Part shown: positions 10,398 through 23,110 of the stretch, piece after piece
Layout of the letters: each line of letters opens with the position of its first letter
Position numbering within the stretch: the stretch's first letter is position 1
Source of the DNA: Gonocerus acuteangulatus
Lineage: Eukaryota; Arthropoda; Insecta; Hemiptera; Coreidae
Length of the DNA stretch: 64,000 nucleotides
Reading direction: 5' to 3'
Assembly (NCBI GenBank): GCA_946811695.1
Contig: OX328132.1
Location: forward strand, 129,924,208-129,988,207
Position numbers and translations under genes: made by a program
Notes under the pieces: generated by a model
Databases searched by the model: none
Told to the model about the DNA's origin: nothing
Seen by the model: the letters and a program-made list of their open reading frames with translations, nothing else

Positions 10398-10399
10398 TT

Positions 10400-10705
10400 T
10401 TACGTTTGAAAGAAAATACATAAAATAGCAAAGTAATATATATTATTGAAGGGAATGCAATACTCTACAACCCTATAACCGTTATTTATTTTTTTGGTAC
10501 ATCGTTGAAGAGTTGTCCGGTCAAAACGGGGAAAAAATATGCGGTAAAAGTGTTTTTCCCCAAAATAACAGACTTTCAAGAGCGGTTAGAGCGGTCCTTT
10601 TATTTCGAAAACTAAAGATATCTCGAAAAACTTTATTAAATAGAACTTGTAGGAATTTTAATCAGCTTTCATTTGTTATAGTATAGTCATGTCGCTAGGA
10701 CGCCC
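10400..10705 (-). repeat. Repeat K, additional reverse copy
   Basis: A further partial K copy is in the same orientation as the interrupted one. It ends at GTCATGTCGCTAGGACGCC, directly against the 53-bp satellite. Confidence 0.75.
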
Positions 10706-13032
10706 ATACCTTCCCTCTAGCCTAGACACTAGGCTATGTCATTAGTGCTGTTATCCCGTACCTTCCCTTCTAGCGTACTCGCTAGGCTATGTCAATAGTG
10801 CTGTAATTCCGTATGTTCAATTCTAGCCTAGTCACTAGGCTATGTCATTAGTGCTGTTATCCCGTACCTTCCCTTCTAGCCTAGTCCCTAGGCTATGTCA
10901 TTAGTGCTGTTATTCCAGACCTTCCCTTCTAGCCTAGTCGCTAGGCTATGTCATTAGTGCTGTTATCCCGTACCTTCCCTTCTAGCGTACTCGCTAGGCT
11001 ATGTCATTAGTGCTGTTATTCCATATGTTCAATTCTAGCCTAGTCACTAGGCTATGTCATTAGTGCTGTTATTCCGTACCTTCCCTTCTAGACTACTCGC
11101 TAGGCTATGTCATTAGTGCTGTTATTCAGTATGTTCAATTCTAGCCTAGTCACTAGGCTATGTCATTAGTGCTGTTATCCTGTACCCTCTCTTCTAGCCT
11201 AGCCGCTAGGCTACGTCATTAGTGCTGTTATCCCGTACCTTGCCATCTACCCTAGTCGCTAGGCTATGTCATTAGTGCTGTTATCCCATACCTTCCCTCT
11301 AGCCTAGTCACTAGGCTATGTCATTAGTGCTGTTATCCCGTACCTTCCCTTCTAGCGTACTCGCTAGGCTATGTCAATGGTGCTGTTATTCCGTATGTTC
11401 AATTCTAGCCTAGTCACTAGGCTATGTCATTAGTGCTGTTATCCCGTACCTTCCCTTCTAGCCTAGTCCCTAGGCTATGTCATTAGTGCTGTTATTCCAG
11501 ACCTTCCCTTCTAGCCTAGTCGCTAGGCTATGTCATTAGTGATGTTATCCCGTACCTTCCCTTCTAGCGTACTCGCTAGGCTATGTCATTAGTGCTGTTA
11601 TTCCATATGTTCAATTCTAGCGTAGTCACTAGGCTATGTCATTAGTGCTGTTATTCCGTATGTTCAATTCTAGCCTACTCGCTAGGCTATGTCATTAGTG
11701 CTGTTATTCAGTATGTTCAATTCTAGCCTAGTCACTACGCTATGCCATTAGTGCTGTTATTCCGTACCTTCCCTTCTAGCGTACTCGCTAGGCTATGTCA
11801 TTAGAGCTGTTATCCCGTACCTTCCCTTCTAGCGTACTCGCTAGGCTATGTCAATAGTGCTGTTATTCCGTATGTTCAATTCTAGCCTAGTCACTAGGCT
11901 ATGTCATTAGTGCTGTTATCCCGTACCTTCCCTTCTAGCGTACTCGCTAGGCTATGTCATTAGTGCTGTTATCCCGTACCTTCCCTTCTAGCGTACTCGC
12001 TAGGCTATGTCATTAGAGCTGTTATCCCGTACCTTCCCTTCTAGCGTACTCGCTAGGCTATGTCATTAGTGCTGTTATTCAGTATGTTCAATTCTAGCCT
12101 AGTCACTAGGCTATGTCATTAGTGCTGTTATCCCGTACCTTCCCTTCTAGCGTACTCGCTAGGCTATGTCATTAGAGCTGTTATCCCGTACCTTCCCTTC
12201 TAGCGTACTCGCTAGGCTATGTCATTAGTGCTGTTATTCCATATGTTCAATTCTAGCCTAGTCACTAGGCTATGTCATTAGTGCTGTTATTCCGTACCTT
12301 CCCTTCTAGATTACTCGCTAGGCTATGTCATTAGATCTGTTATCCCGTACCTTCCCTTCTAGCGTACTCGCTAGGCTATGTCATTAGAGCTGTTATTCCG
12401 TATGTTCAATTCTAGCCTAGTCACTAGGCTATGTCATTAGTGCTGTTATCCCGTACCTTCCCTTCTAGCGTACTCGCTAGGCTATGTCATTAGTGCTGTT
12501 ATCCCGTACCTTCCCTTCTAGCGTACTCGCTAGGCTATGTCATTAGAGCTGTTATCCCGTACCTTCCCTTCTAGCGTACTCGCTAGGCTATGTCATTAGT
12601 GCTGTTATTCAGTATGTTCAATTCTAGCCTAGTCACTAGGCTATGTCATTAGTGCTGTTATCCCGTACCTTCCCTTCTAGCGTACTCGCTAGGCTATGTC
12701 ATTAGAGCTGTTATCCCGTACCTTCCCTTCTAGCGTACTCGCTAGGCTATGTCATTAGTGCTGTTATCCCGTACCTTCCCTTCTAGCGTACTCGCTAGGC
12801 TATGTCATTAGATCTGTTATCCCGTACCTTCCCTTCTAGCGTACTCGCTAGGCTATGTCATTAGATCTGTTATCCCGTACCTTCCCTTCAAGCGTACTCG
12901 CTAGGCTATGTCATTAGATCTGTTATCCCGTACCTTCCCTTCTAGCGTACTCGCTAGGCTATGTCATTAGATCTGTTATCCCGTACCTTCCCTTCTAGCG
13001 TACTCGCTAGGCTATGTCATTAGTGGTGTTAT
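10706..13032. repeat. 53-bp satellite, about 44 units
   Basis: AGGCTATGTCATTAGTGCTG recurs exactly every 53 bp (10731, 10784, 10837 and onward). Two subunit types mix irregularly: one with CCTTCCCTTCTAGCGTACTC, one with ATGTTCAATTCTAGCCTAGTC. Both contain small palindromes (TAGCCTAG-TCA-CTAGGCTA or TAGCG-TACT-CGCTA). The right part (12780-13030) is more uniform, with the variant ATTAGATCTG. No coding potential was seen. Confidence 0.97.
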
Positions 13033-13715
13033 TATATTCCGTTACAGTGTTATTGGGTCGTTTATTCTGGCTTATCTGTAATTTGCTTGTTTATGGAAAA
13101 ATATCACTATGTCTAGTCACTGTTATTTGAACGGAGCTGCCCGAAAATCTTTATGGCATTTTATAACACCACCTGGAGATACCCACTTGAATAATCATTC
13201 ATTATAAATGGTTTTCCACATGAGCTGTTTAATAAGAAGAAGTTAAGAAGATATGAGGATGCTGGGGACCGTGAGTAGCCAACAAGGAAATCTCCTGTTC
13301 CGCACATTCTCCGGCAATGAGATGGAAAGAGAAGCTACTCGTAGATAGCCGACTTAAATTGAAGCCATCTTTCCTAATGTGAAGATAAATATCAATGATT
13401 CTGTATGGGAAGATAGAAGACAGGAGGGATCTTTGTGCGGCAGAATCTAAACAATCTTTATCCTTAAGTAATCTTCATTATGGTAAGAACAAACTCCAAC
13501 TCGATGAACCTGCGTCAACTCGCTTTCCATAAAGTCATTTTTACTAATGTTATTTTGAACAGTTAATATATATTGTGAGAATGTTAAACATCTAATCCAG
13601 AAAGAGCAGTAATGTTGTAGGTGCCTCGAGTACATCTTGGACTTCAACTCGGAACTTTTGAAATCAAACTATAAAGGGAGGGAGGAACCGCACTAAAAGA
13701 AAATCTCTCTCATTC
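13033..13715. other. No recognisable feature
   Basis: This is unique-looking sequence without convincing ORFs or repeat matches in the window. Confidence 0.5.
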
Positions 13716-13865
13716 AACATATCCTGTTTAACGTATCCTGTTCAATGTATGCTGTTTAACGTATCCTGTTCAATTTATGCTGTTTAACGTATCCTGTTCA
13801 ATGTATGCTGTTTAACGTATCCTGTTCAATGTATGCTGTTTAACGTATCCTGTTCAACATATCCA
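13716..13865. repeat. 34-bp tandem repeat
   Basis: About four to five units of CCTGTTCAATGTATGCTG plus TTTAACGTAT are present. Confidence 0.9.
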
Positions 13866-14514
13866 AAAAATAATCATATCCACAATCTCACAGCTTGTGA
13901 ATTTCATGGTTGAATGCGAATATTACACTAATAATAAACAAAAGCAAAATAATGAACCATAATCCAATAAGGAATATCGGATCCAATGGATTAGATAGAT
14001 AACATGAATGATCAGATTTAGCTTAGTTAATCCCTAAAGAATAAATACTTAAAAAATATGCCTTATTTTCAATTTTATTAAAGTTATTAGCAAAAATATT
14101 TCTTTTAGAGGAGCGGCCATATTTTTTTTTCAGAAAGTTGAGGAAAAAATACCTCAAAGTCATGTATCTCACATTCATAACTACCTCTGTAAGTGCTTCC
14201 AAAAAATCGTTTTAATTTAAAACAATAAAATTTGAATCGCACGAAACTCATTTGATTTTATAGATATCGAAGAGCGGTTTGCAGCAAAGGGTTTGTTTTT
14301 TAATTCCCTTTAAAATGCTGTGCTTAATAATAGGGGTCATCTGCAAACCCCAACATTTCATCTAGTGCCAAGCGCACATGCGCGGTCAATATGTTAAATA
14401 ATTGACATATTTAGAAAGCTTAGGTCAAGCCCTACAACTTTTGCCTCTGACATTTTTTTCTCAAACCAACCGTTTGGCCGCAAAATTAGTTTGAGCCGTC
14501 TTATTTGGGACACC

Positions 14515-14516
<2 letters not shown>
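13866..14516. other. AT-rich region ending in a transposon-like terminus
   Basis: No gene was seen. The right end, GTCTTATTTGGGACACCCTG, resembles the reverse of the ACAGGGTGT-type ends of arthropod DNA elements (compare 60423), but no partner end was found. Confidence 0.4.

Positions 14517-14580
<64 letters not shown>
14517..14580. repeat. (TA)n microsatellite
   Basis: A pure TA tract flanks the pogo-like element on its left. Confidence 0.97.
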
Positions 14581-14584
<4 letters not shown>

Positions 14585-14942
14585 GAAGGTGTTGTACCTT
14601 TGACTACTTTGCAAAAATTATTTTTTTTTTAGCTTAAATATTAAGACTCAATTCATTTTTATTATTTTATTGTAATTAGTATTCAATTGCTTATAATATT
14701 TAATTTTTTCAAGGCTCTACCTTTACATTTAATTTTTTTTTTTTAAATAATCGTACAGTGGTCAAAGGTACAACATGTAGTTGTGCGTTTGACCATGGGG
14801 TGTTGTACCTCTGACCACATAAAAAAAAACAGCAGTGCACAAAAAATTGTATTCAGTAATATTGTAATTAATTGTAAGTTTAATAAATACAGGACAAGGA
14901 TGTGAGCATAATAAAAAAGCTATTATTGATATTATGTTATGC

Positions 14943-15655
14943 TTAATATGCTGAAAAATCCAGTCCAACCGATAAAGGTTTTAACTGTGAAGCAGAGGTG
15001 CTAATGACCTTGGCAGTAGAAGCACCTATAATCAATAAGTAAGTAAAAAATAACTGTCCAGCAGATCCACTAGGAATAGTAGGGCGTGGAAGTTCAGCAG
15101 ATCCACTAGGAATAGTAGGGCGTGGAAGTTCAGCAGATCCACTAGGAATAGTAGGGCGTGGAAGTTCAGCAGATCCACTAGGAATAGTAGGGCGTGGAAG
15201 TTCAGCTACAATGTCTTCAACATCAATATCATACAAATTTTCATCTTCTCTCGAAAACTTGTCACTTAAAGTTTGTTTTTTCAAATATTGGATCTTAAAC
15301 ATTAGACATTTAATACCACAGATCTCTGTGACTAAATATGTAATAGTCTTTTTACTTTTATTTTTAACAAGTTAAAATTTCCTTTTTCCAAATCATATTT
15401 TTCAAATTGTTGGTGGTCATCGACTTATCTCACGACATTTATCAGACAGATCAACGTCACTTTCTCCTGAAGAACTCTCATTAGAATAATTTTCTTTTTA
15501 TTTGCCACTTTTTTAGAAAGGGGTTTATTTGTACGAGGTGTCTTACATTTAGGGTGGTGCTTTCGTTTTTTTTTTTTTTCACCTTCAATAATTAGCTTTT
15601 CAGGAATATCTGTCAGGATACGAGGTTTCCCTTTAGGCCGGCCCCTATTTGACAT
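14943..15655 (-). pseudogene. Pogo-type transposase C-terminal tail remnants
   Basis: From 15655 the minus strand reads MSNRGRPKGKPRILTDIPEK, then a Lys-rich stretch, then after a frame break ESSSGESDVDLSDKCREISR and a stop. The RILT-(D/S)-(T/I)-PEK motif followed by basic and Ser/Asp-rich sequence is how many insect pogo/Tigger-like transposases end after the DDE domain. A second frame (15302-14943) shows LSDKFSREDENLYDIDVED and four SAELPRPTIPSG repeats. No DDE residues are present, so this cannot be an active enzyme. Confidence 0.5.
15057..15207. repeat. 36-bp in-frame tandem repeat
   Basis: Four copies of a 36-bp unit (GCAGATCCACTAGGAATAGT then AGGGCGTGGAAGTTCA) encode SAELPRPTIPSG on the minus strand. 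The period keeps frame inside the pogo-like remnant. Confidence 0.95.
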
Positions 15656-16300
15656 TTTCCTTGCCTGTGCTTTTCGATGAGGTCTTACAACTTCAGGTGT
15701 AACGGCAAGGGTCGATAGGTTCGAGCTGCTACACTGAGGATTGATAAAGTCAGTTGGAACTTATTTCATTTATTATTTTTTAAATTCTTTGAACAATTGA
15801 AGCAACCAATATTAATTATTTTTTAAACATTTATAGCTGAAGGACATAAAAGTTGAATTATGAAAAAATTACTCAGGTGTGTTGTACCTTTGACCTGGTC
15901 AAAGGAACAACAACTAGTCGTGGTCAGAGGTACAACACCCTGGTAGTGCAAATTAAAAAGCATGCTAAAAATTTTAGGGTTAAGATAAATCAATTTCAGA
16001 AGCTACACCATGTTTCTTATTGTAATAGCTACTTTGTCAAACGATTTCTTCTTAATAGACATAATACAAAAAATATTATGAGGCAAAACGTCATCAATAA
16101 ATAACTCACATTTTTATGATAGAAATGGATAAGTATTTTTTGCAAGAATCCTCATTGACTAGAATAATCCAAAGTAGGTTACACTAGCCCTCTAGTGAAG
16201 GAGCTAAACAATAATTACACCAAAATTAATAAAATGTTGCTACATGCCGCCACAGCCTCGGTGGTCAAAGGTACAATGTGGTCAGAGGTACAACACCTTC

Positions 16301-16304
<4 letters not shown>

Positions 16305-16361
<57 letters not shown>
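16305..16361. repeat. (TA)n microsatellite
   Basis: A TA tract flanks the right end of the pogo-like element. Confidence 0.97.
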
Positions 16362-16364
<3 letters not shown>

Positions 16365-16684
16365 TCACACACAAATTTGAACCACCGTTATTTTCGTTAT
16401 CTACAGGTTGTGAAAGGAACGTTTTTTTTTTTTTTTTGTTTTTTTTTCTGTTTCTGTTTTTTATTGCTTGTTATTTTTGTAATTGAAATAGGAATCAACG
16501 AGAACATACTAAAATAATTATATAACACTCTTTAAGAATAAAAATATATTATTTAGCTTTAGAATACTGTCAATATTTGTATATAGGACTGATAATATTG
16601 CTGCTTCAAGGTGGACATTAGGTGCCTCAAACTATTATAAATGTATCTATTACACAACTGACATACTTCATCTCATTTTATGAT
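16362..16684. other. No gene; decayed repeat flank
   Basis: AATTTGAACCACCGTTATTTTCG at the left is the post-(TA)n block of the Helitron-like family, so the pogo-like element inserted in the TA core of such a copy. T homopolymers follow. Nothing else was seen. Confidence 0.5.
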
Positions 16685-18408
16685 TTCCACCGACCCCGGG
16701 CTGAGACAAAACCATAGGTCGATCCGTCGACCGATTCCCGCCGAAACATAACCATGGGTTTGACCTTCCACCGACCCCGGGCTGAGACAAAACCATAGGT
16801 CGATCCTTCGACCGATTCCCGCCGAAACATAACCATGGGTTTGACCTTCCACCGACCCCGGGCTGAGACAAAACCATAGGTCGATCCTTCGACCGATTCC
16901 CGCCGAAACATAACCATGGGTTTGACCTTCCACTGACCCCGGGCTGAGACAAAACCATAGGTCGATCCTTCGACCGATTCCCGCCGAAACATAACCATGG
17001 GTTTGACCTTCCACCGACCCCGGGCTGAGACAAAACCATAGGTCGATCCTTCGACCGATTCCCGCCGAAACATAACCATGGGTTTGACCTTCCACTGACC
17101 CCGGGCTGAGACAAAACCATAGGTCGATCCTTCGACCGATTCCCGCCGAAACATAACCATGGGTTTGACCTTCCACCGACCCCGGGCTGAGACAAAACCA
17201 TAGGTCGATCCTTCGACCGATTCCCGCCGAAACATAACCATGGGTTTGACCTTCCACCGACCCCGGGCTGAGACAAAACCATAGGTCGATCCTTCGACCG
17301 ATTCCCGCCGAAACATAACCATGGGTTTGACCTTCCACCGACCCCGGGCTGAGACAAAACCATAGGTCGATCCTTCGACCGATTCCCGCCGAAACGTAAC
17401 CATGGGTTTGACCTTTCACCGACCCCGGGCTTAGACAAAACCATAGGTCGATCCTTCGACCGATTCCCGCCGAAACATAACCATGGGTTTGACCTTCCAC
17501 CGACCCCGGGCTGAGACAAAACCATAGGTCGATCCTTCGACCGATTCCCGCCGAAACGTAACCATGGGTTTGACCTTCCACCGACCCCGGGCTGGGACAA
17601 AACCATAGGTCGATCCTTCGACCGATTCCCGCCGAAACATAACCATGGGTTTGACCTTCCACCGACCCCGGGCTGAGACAAAACCATAGGTCGATCCTTC
17701 GACCGATTCCCGCCGAAACATAACCATGGGTTTGACCTTCCACCGACCCCGGGCTGAGACAAAACCATAGGTCGATCCTTCGACCGATTCCCGCCGAAAC
17801 ATAACCATGGGTTTGACCTTCCACCGACCCCGGGCTGAGACAAAACCATAGGTCGATCCTTCGACCGATTCCCGCCGAAACATAACCATGGGTTTGACCT
17901 TCCACCGACCCCGGGCTGAGACAAAACCATAGGTCGATCCTTCGACCGATTCCCGCCGAAACGTAACCATGGGTTTGACTTTCCACCGACCCCGGGCTGA
18001 GACAAAACCATAGGTCGATCCTTCGACCGATTCCCGCCGAAACGTAACCATGGGATTGACCTTCCACCGACCCCAGGCTGAGACAAAACCATAGGTCGAT
18101 CCTTCGACCGATTCCCGCCGAAACGTAACCATGGGTTTGACCTTCCACCGACCCCGGGCTGAGACAAAACCATAGGTCGATCCTTCGACCGGTGCCCGCC
18201 GAAACGTAACCATGGGTTTGACCTTCCACCGACCCCGGGCTGAGACAAAACCATAGGTCGATCCTTCGACCGATTCCCGCCGAAACATAACCATGGGATT
18301 GACCTTCCACCGACCCCGGGCTGAGACAAAACCATAGGTCGATCCTTCGACCGATTCCCGCCGAAACATAACCATGGGATTGACCTTCCACAGACCCCGG
18401 GCTGAGAA
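16685..18408. repeat. 81-bp GC-rich satellite, about 21 units
   Basis: The unit contains CGACCCCGGGCTGAGACAAA, CCATAGGTCGATCCTTCGACC and CCGCCGAAACATAACCATGG. Anchors are spaced 81 bp apart (16691, 16772 and onward). All three minus-strand frames stay open for 240-596 codons simply because 81 is divisible by three and the unit lacks stops. The composition is far more GC-rich than its surroundings. GGTCGA-TCCT-TCGACC in each unit can form a hairpin. Confidence 0.97.
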
Positions 18409-18492
18409 AAAACATCAATCCTGCCTGTCTGTAATTGTGAGTGATAGAGTAATGTCATCAGGAATATATATATATCAGAAAAAAAAAAAAAT

Positions 18493-18835
18493 CAGTCCCG
18501 TAACAGGCCTCAAGGGCCCTGAGGGGCAGTTACTATAGAGGTATCTGATTCACGACCATACGGCACACTAGAGAGATAGTGTGGTCAGTACTATGCTCCG
18601 GCCGCCTGATTTTCCCCCTTGGCTGCTTCGACTGCTAGAGTCATTAGCACCCCAAGGTACCCATCATTAAATTAATTAAAGGCTGGGTTGGCCTAGGGAC
18701 GGTCAGCGAGGCCGAATTCAACCTATGAAAGAAGACACTAGAAGAAAAAATCTTTAGAGCTTGCTCGGGATTTGAACTCAGGTCCTCCAACGTATTAGTC
18801 CCTTGCTCTACCACTGAGCTAACCTCGCCCCCTAT
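18493..18835 (-). mobile_element. SINE-B, tRNA-derived
   Basis: On the minus strand from about 18833 the head reads GGCGAGGTTAGCTCAGTGG, then TAGAGC (A box TAGCTCAGTGG) and later GAGTTCAAATCCC (B box), the spacing of a tRNA-derived pol III promoter. The body follows, including CAGGCGGCCGGAGCATAGTA and ACTGACCACACTATC. The element ends near an A/T-rich tract at 18478-18492. This is a different family from SINE-A. Confidence 0.8.
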
Positions 18836-19550
18836 ATGTATATAATATAAATATTCTCTACTGCCTCAACGGAACCTGACTTAGCGAGAAATAGGAATAC
18901 ACGACGTTTCGTGGAATTAGAAGGATTTTAGAATTTTGTTAGCCGACAATTTAACCATTACATTTTATGAAACTAGAGATATATAATGCTCAATTATCAA
19001 GGAGCACCCAAAAGTATTTAAATGATCTCTTGGCGAAGAAAACAAATTGTTCTTCGTGGTACTCAGGAAATTTGAAGACTCTTAATCTCTGCACCTTCAA
19101 ACTGGAAGAGATAAAGAAACATTATGACACTTCTTCGCCATCATAACCATCAATAAATCCAGTAGCCTATTCAACCTCATCACTGAATCTAAAGTCTTAT
19201 GAAAAGTGAAGTGTTTATTTTAGTGATTATAATTATTATTTAAATGTTGACGTCCAGTTTATGATTATTCGAAGCGGAAATAATTGAAATACATGTATGT
19301 ATGTATTTTTTTCAATATCTATTTGTGCTAGAGGAAGTTTTCCCTTTATTATTTCTATTATTTTACTTTGAATAGTGCTATTATTTTATTTTACATAGTT
19401 TTTTTCTCTGTTTAATAGGTATTTGTTGATTTTTCTTCTTATTTTTATTTTTTTTAATTACTGTTTATATACCTCTATGGCTTATACATAATATAACCAG
19501 ACTCCCTGTAAATTGTAATTGTAATTTACAAAATACAGTAAATCCCACAG
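18836..19550. other. No recognisable feature
   Basis: This is AT-rich sequence with long T tracts near 19310-19460. The stretch TTGTAATTTACAAAATACAG before the TA tract could be an old retroelement tail. Confidence 0.4.
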
Positions 19551-19553
19551 TAT

Positions 19554-19621
<68 letters not shown>
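19551..19621. repeat. (TA)n microsatellite
   Basis: A TA tract lies immediately before the element starting TACTAGCTGTTACCCGG. Confidence 0.95.
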
Positions 19622-19623
<2 letters not shown>

Positions 19624-20306
19624 TAGCTGTTACCCGGCGTGCCATGCTACACCTACTTTCTGCATACAGAAAAGCCTAAATAAATTAGAAACCAAATAAG
19701 TATTATTAAAATCAAATAACACGAATCTGTAACTGTTATGAACCCGTGACCTCCCAACTGGGAGTCCTAGACGACTTTGACCTAACCTATAACACCCCCC
19801 CCCCCCGTATCAAGACATACATGTATGCCAAGTTTGGTAAAAATCGGTCTAACAGTGTGGATTTTTATTAAAAAAAAAAAAAAACACACAGACAGCAGCT
19901 GGTAGACGTTTTTGACCTGGCCTATGACACTCCCCTGATCAAGACCAACCTGTCGTGGCCCAGTTTGGTCAAAATCGGACGAACGGTGTTGATTTGTATA
20001 AGGGACGAACATACAGACAGACAGCTGGTAGACGTTTTTGACTTAGCCTACGACACTCCCCAGATTACGATCCACATGTGTACCGAGTTTAGTCAAAATC
20101 GGACGAACGGTGTGGATTTGTATAAGGGACGAACATACAGACAGGCAGCTGGTAGATTTTTTTGACCTAGCCTAGGAGATTTCTCGTACCAAGACCTACC
20201 ATTATTCCAAGTTTGGTCAAAATCGGTCAAACGGCGTGGATTTGTATAAGGGACAAACAAACAGACAAACAGACAGACACGTGATTTATATATATATATA
20301 GATATG
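19622..20306 (+). mobile_element. Dispersed arthropod-type repeat with four 124-bp internal units
   Basis: It starts TACTAGCTGTTACCCGGCG and ends CACGTGATTTATATATATATAG. The interior holds four tandem units with CAAAATCGGACGAACGGTGT and AAGGGACGAACATACAGACA (anchors 19840, 19971, 20095 and 20219). Elements with these two ends are common in arthropod genomes, but I cannot place the class with confidence. A fragment lies reversed at 5665-6048. Confidence 0.65.
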
Positions 20307-20919
20307 GAGTTGTAAGCTCCTGAGGATGCGGCAGGTAGGGTGTGAAAGATATAATTACATTCTATAATTATTGACCTTCCGTTGTATGAGTTATTTCAAT
20401 GTGAAAAGTTTCACTCGTTTCCAAACATTTCCTTATCTCTAGTGTAATATATTGTAAACAATTCCAATATGGATGAAAAGCAAGATTTTAAGCTGTAAAA
20501 TGCAGAGAATACCGGCAGTAGCCAACTCAATGCGGAAATTACTCATTCCACTTGTTCGATTTCCGCTCATTCAGGAGTTAACCTCTCTTACAAACAACAG
20601 GCAAACGCGCTTCTCACTCACTTGTCATGATTTAATAAAAAAGTAATACAAATTGAATTTTCAATTAAAAAAAATTAACCATTTCATAAGTGTTTGACAA
20701 AAAACCGGCCAAATTTCGGAATTTTGCGGAGCGCCTTCTCTGGTTTACATGGCTCTATCAGCCGCCAGCATAAGAGCCGTGTTTTGCACAATTAGTCAGC
20801 TTTATATAGGATAGACTTATTACAACTTCTCAACCCTTTTCGAGATATTAAAGAAAATCTAAAAGGGTGAATCCGTTAGAAATCACCCAGACCATGTTCC
20901 TCATGATTTTTCATTTCCC
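20307..20919. other. No recognisable feature
   Basis: No supported gene was seen. CCTGAGGATGCGG near 20322 superficially resembles a hammerhead core but lacks a stem II. Confidence 0.5.
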
Positions 20920-21330
20920 TGATTTGTTTACCAGTTACTCCCCAATACTAGGTCAGTTCAAACCTCTAGGAAAACATTTTTCAGGCTAATAGTTTTTTTT
21001 GCCGGCCATTTTATGTTTGCATTTTATCTACTTTTTGGCCGAGAACAATTTTTTCGTAAATCTATCTAACTCTCTTATTTTCATAGAAGTCAACCTCAAA
21101 TTAGCACTAAAATTATCAGAACGATATGTTCTTCGTTTTTCTTCATACATTGTGCTATCTAAATAGTGTGGAAATTGAAGAAATCATGAAAATTGATTGA
21201 AATTTAACTTAAAATGGGAGTTTTAGTGCTGCAAAATTAATAAAAGGAAGGAAGACTTCAAATTTTGTTTCTTGCATAGATTTATTTTATGGCTACTTCC
21301 TGAAGAAGTTTCAAGCTTGAGAAGATTTTC
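20920..21330 (+). repeat. Dispersed repeat, inverted partner of 25480-25860
   Basis: Shared, inverted, with 25480-25860: TTTTAGTGCTGCAAAATTAA, GCCGGCCATTTTA and GCATTTTATCTACTTTT, and the CAAGCTTGAGAA end. The two copies bracket two Helitron-like copies and a MITE. The class is unknown. Confidence 0.7.
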
Positions 21331-21337
21331 CTTTTTT

Positions 21338-21475
21338 TTAGCGCGGTTCCTCCCTCCCCCATAGGGAGGAACCCCGCTTATAAGGTTGATACAATGAAAC
21401 AATCCGGAAGTGCCGACTAGAAAATTTTGCGTTTCAGAACCCCTAGAAACCGAAAATAACGGTGGTTCAAATTTG

Positions 21476-21570
<95 letters not shown>

Positions 21571-22210
21571 CTGTTCGCTCTCTAAATAGAAGACGAATGG
21601 TCCGATTTCGATGAAATTTGGTACAAAAATCTGTCGTCCAATTTGAAAGGTCAAGTTCGTTAACCAGCAAAATCCGCCGACTGAAAGATGGCGTTTGGGG
21701 CGAAATTCGCGCAGAAAAAATCGTAACGCTTACGTTTTTGAGTTCATAAGCTTGTAAGTACTCGTTTTATAGGCTTCTTGGGCTAGAAAAACGAATGAAA
21801 CCATTTTCAAGGCGATAGATTTAACCGTTGTCGAGAAAATTGGAAAAATAGTTTTTGAATACCGTTTTTGGTTTGGGTACTTAGAATAACGGGATTCAGT
21901 TGAAACATTATCTGCATGTTCTACTTTCATTAAAACTAATATGTTGAAAGTTATGTTACGTTTGGAGTTAAGGAAGGGTTAGAATAAAATATTTTATGAA
22001 CAGATATGAAAAGTTTTGGAAACTTCGTATACTTTCATTAATATCTCGAACACGGTTGGGAAATCGTGGTAAGTGGATTAAAACTATTTGAAAGCTTACT
22101 AAAATCTCTACAAAAATGATTCTAAAACATTTTTTGATTAGGTTATGTCAATCGGAGAAATAAATTCTTAAAACTTCAAATACGTCTGTTTTGTTCTTAT
22201 GAACGGGTTT
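21338..22210 (-). mobile_element. Helitron-like (HINE-type) copy, reverse
   Basis: The 3' end on the minus strand is at 21338 (TTAGCGCGGTTCC, reverse of GGAACCGCGCTAA) with the hairpin GGTTCCTCCCT...AGGGAGGAACC beside it. The (TA)n core lies at 21476-21566, the conserved block at 21590-21725, and the body follows to about 22210. Head-to-tail with the next copy. Confidence 0.65.
21476..21566. repeat. (TA)n microsatellite, interrupted
   Basis: This is the core of the Helitron-like copy 21338-22210. Confidence 0.95.
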
Positions 22211-22265
22211 TTGTCGATCTTTTTGTAATTTTTGTCTCTTTCCCTTGGTTTTTTATTGCTTTTTA

Positions 22266-23110
<845 letters not shown>

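Larger units (their letters stand above)
14581..16304. mobile_element. Pogo-like DNA element inserted in a TA tract
   Basis: The left end AGGGGAAGGTGTTGTACC is repeated inverted at the right end (16287-16304). TIR similarity extends about 24 bp with one mismatch. Both sides are TA microsatellite, consistent with a TA target. Inside both ends the motif GTTGTACCTYTGACCAC recurs about eight times in both orientations (near 14590, 14760, 14802, 15881, 15896, 15917, 16261 and 16280). These subterminal repeats are probable transposase sites. The minus strand retains only a transposase-tail-like segment. Family assignment rests on that tail and on TA targeting. Confidence 0.7.

Noticed and set aside
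10706..13032. CRISPR array
   Set aside because: The whole 53-bp unit repeats with no unique spacers, in a eukaryotic context without cas genes.
16668..18458. 596-, 581- and 241/314-codon ORFs on the minus strand
   Set aside because: All come from one 81-bp satellite that lacks stops in every minus frame. No start context, no domain, and the three frames cannot all be genes.
20318..20350. Hammerhead motif at CCTGAGGATGCGG...GTGAAAG
   Set aside because: CTGANGA and GAAA occur, but the intervening bases form no stem II.
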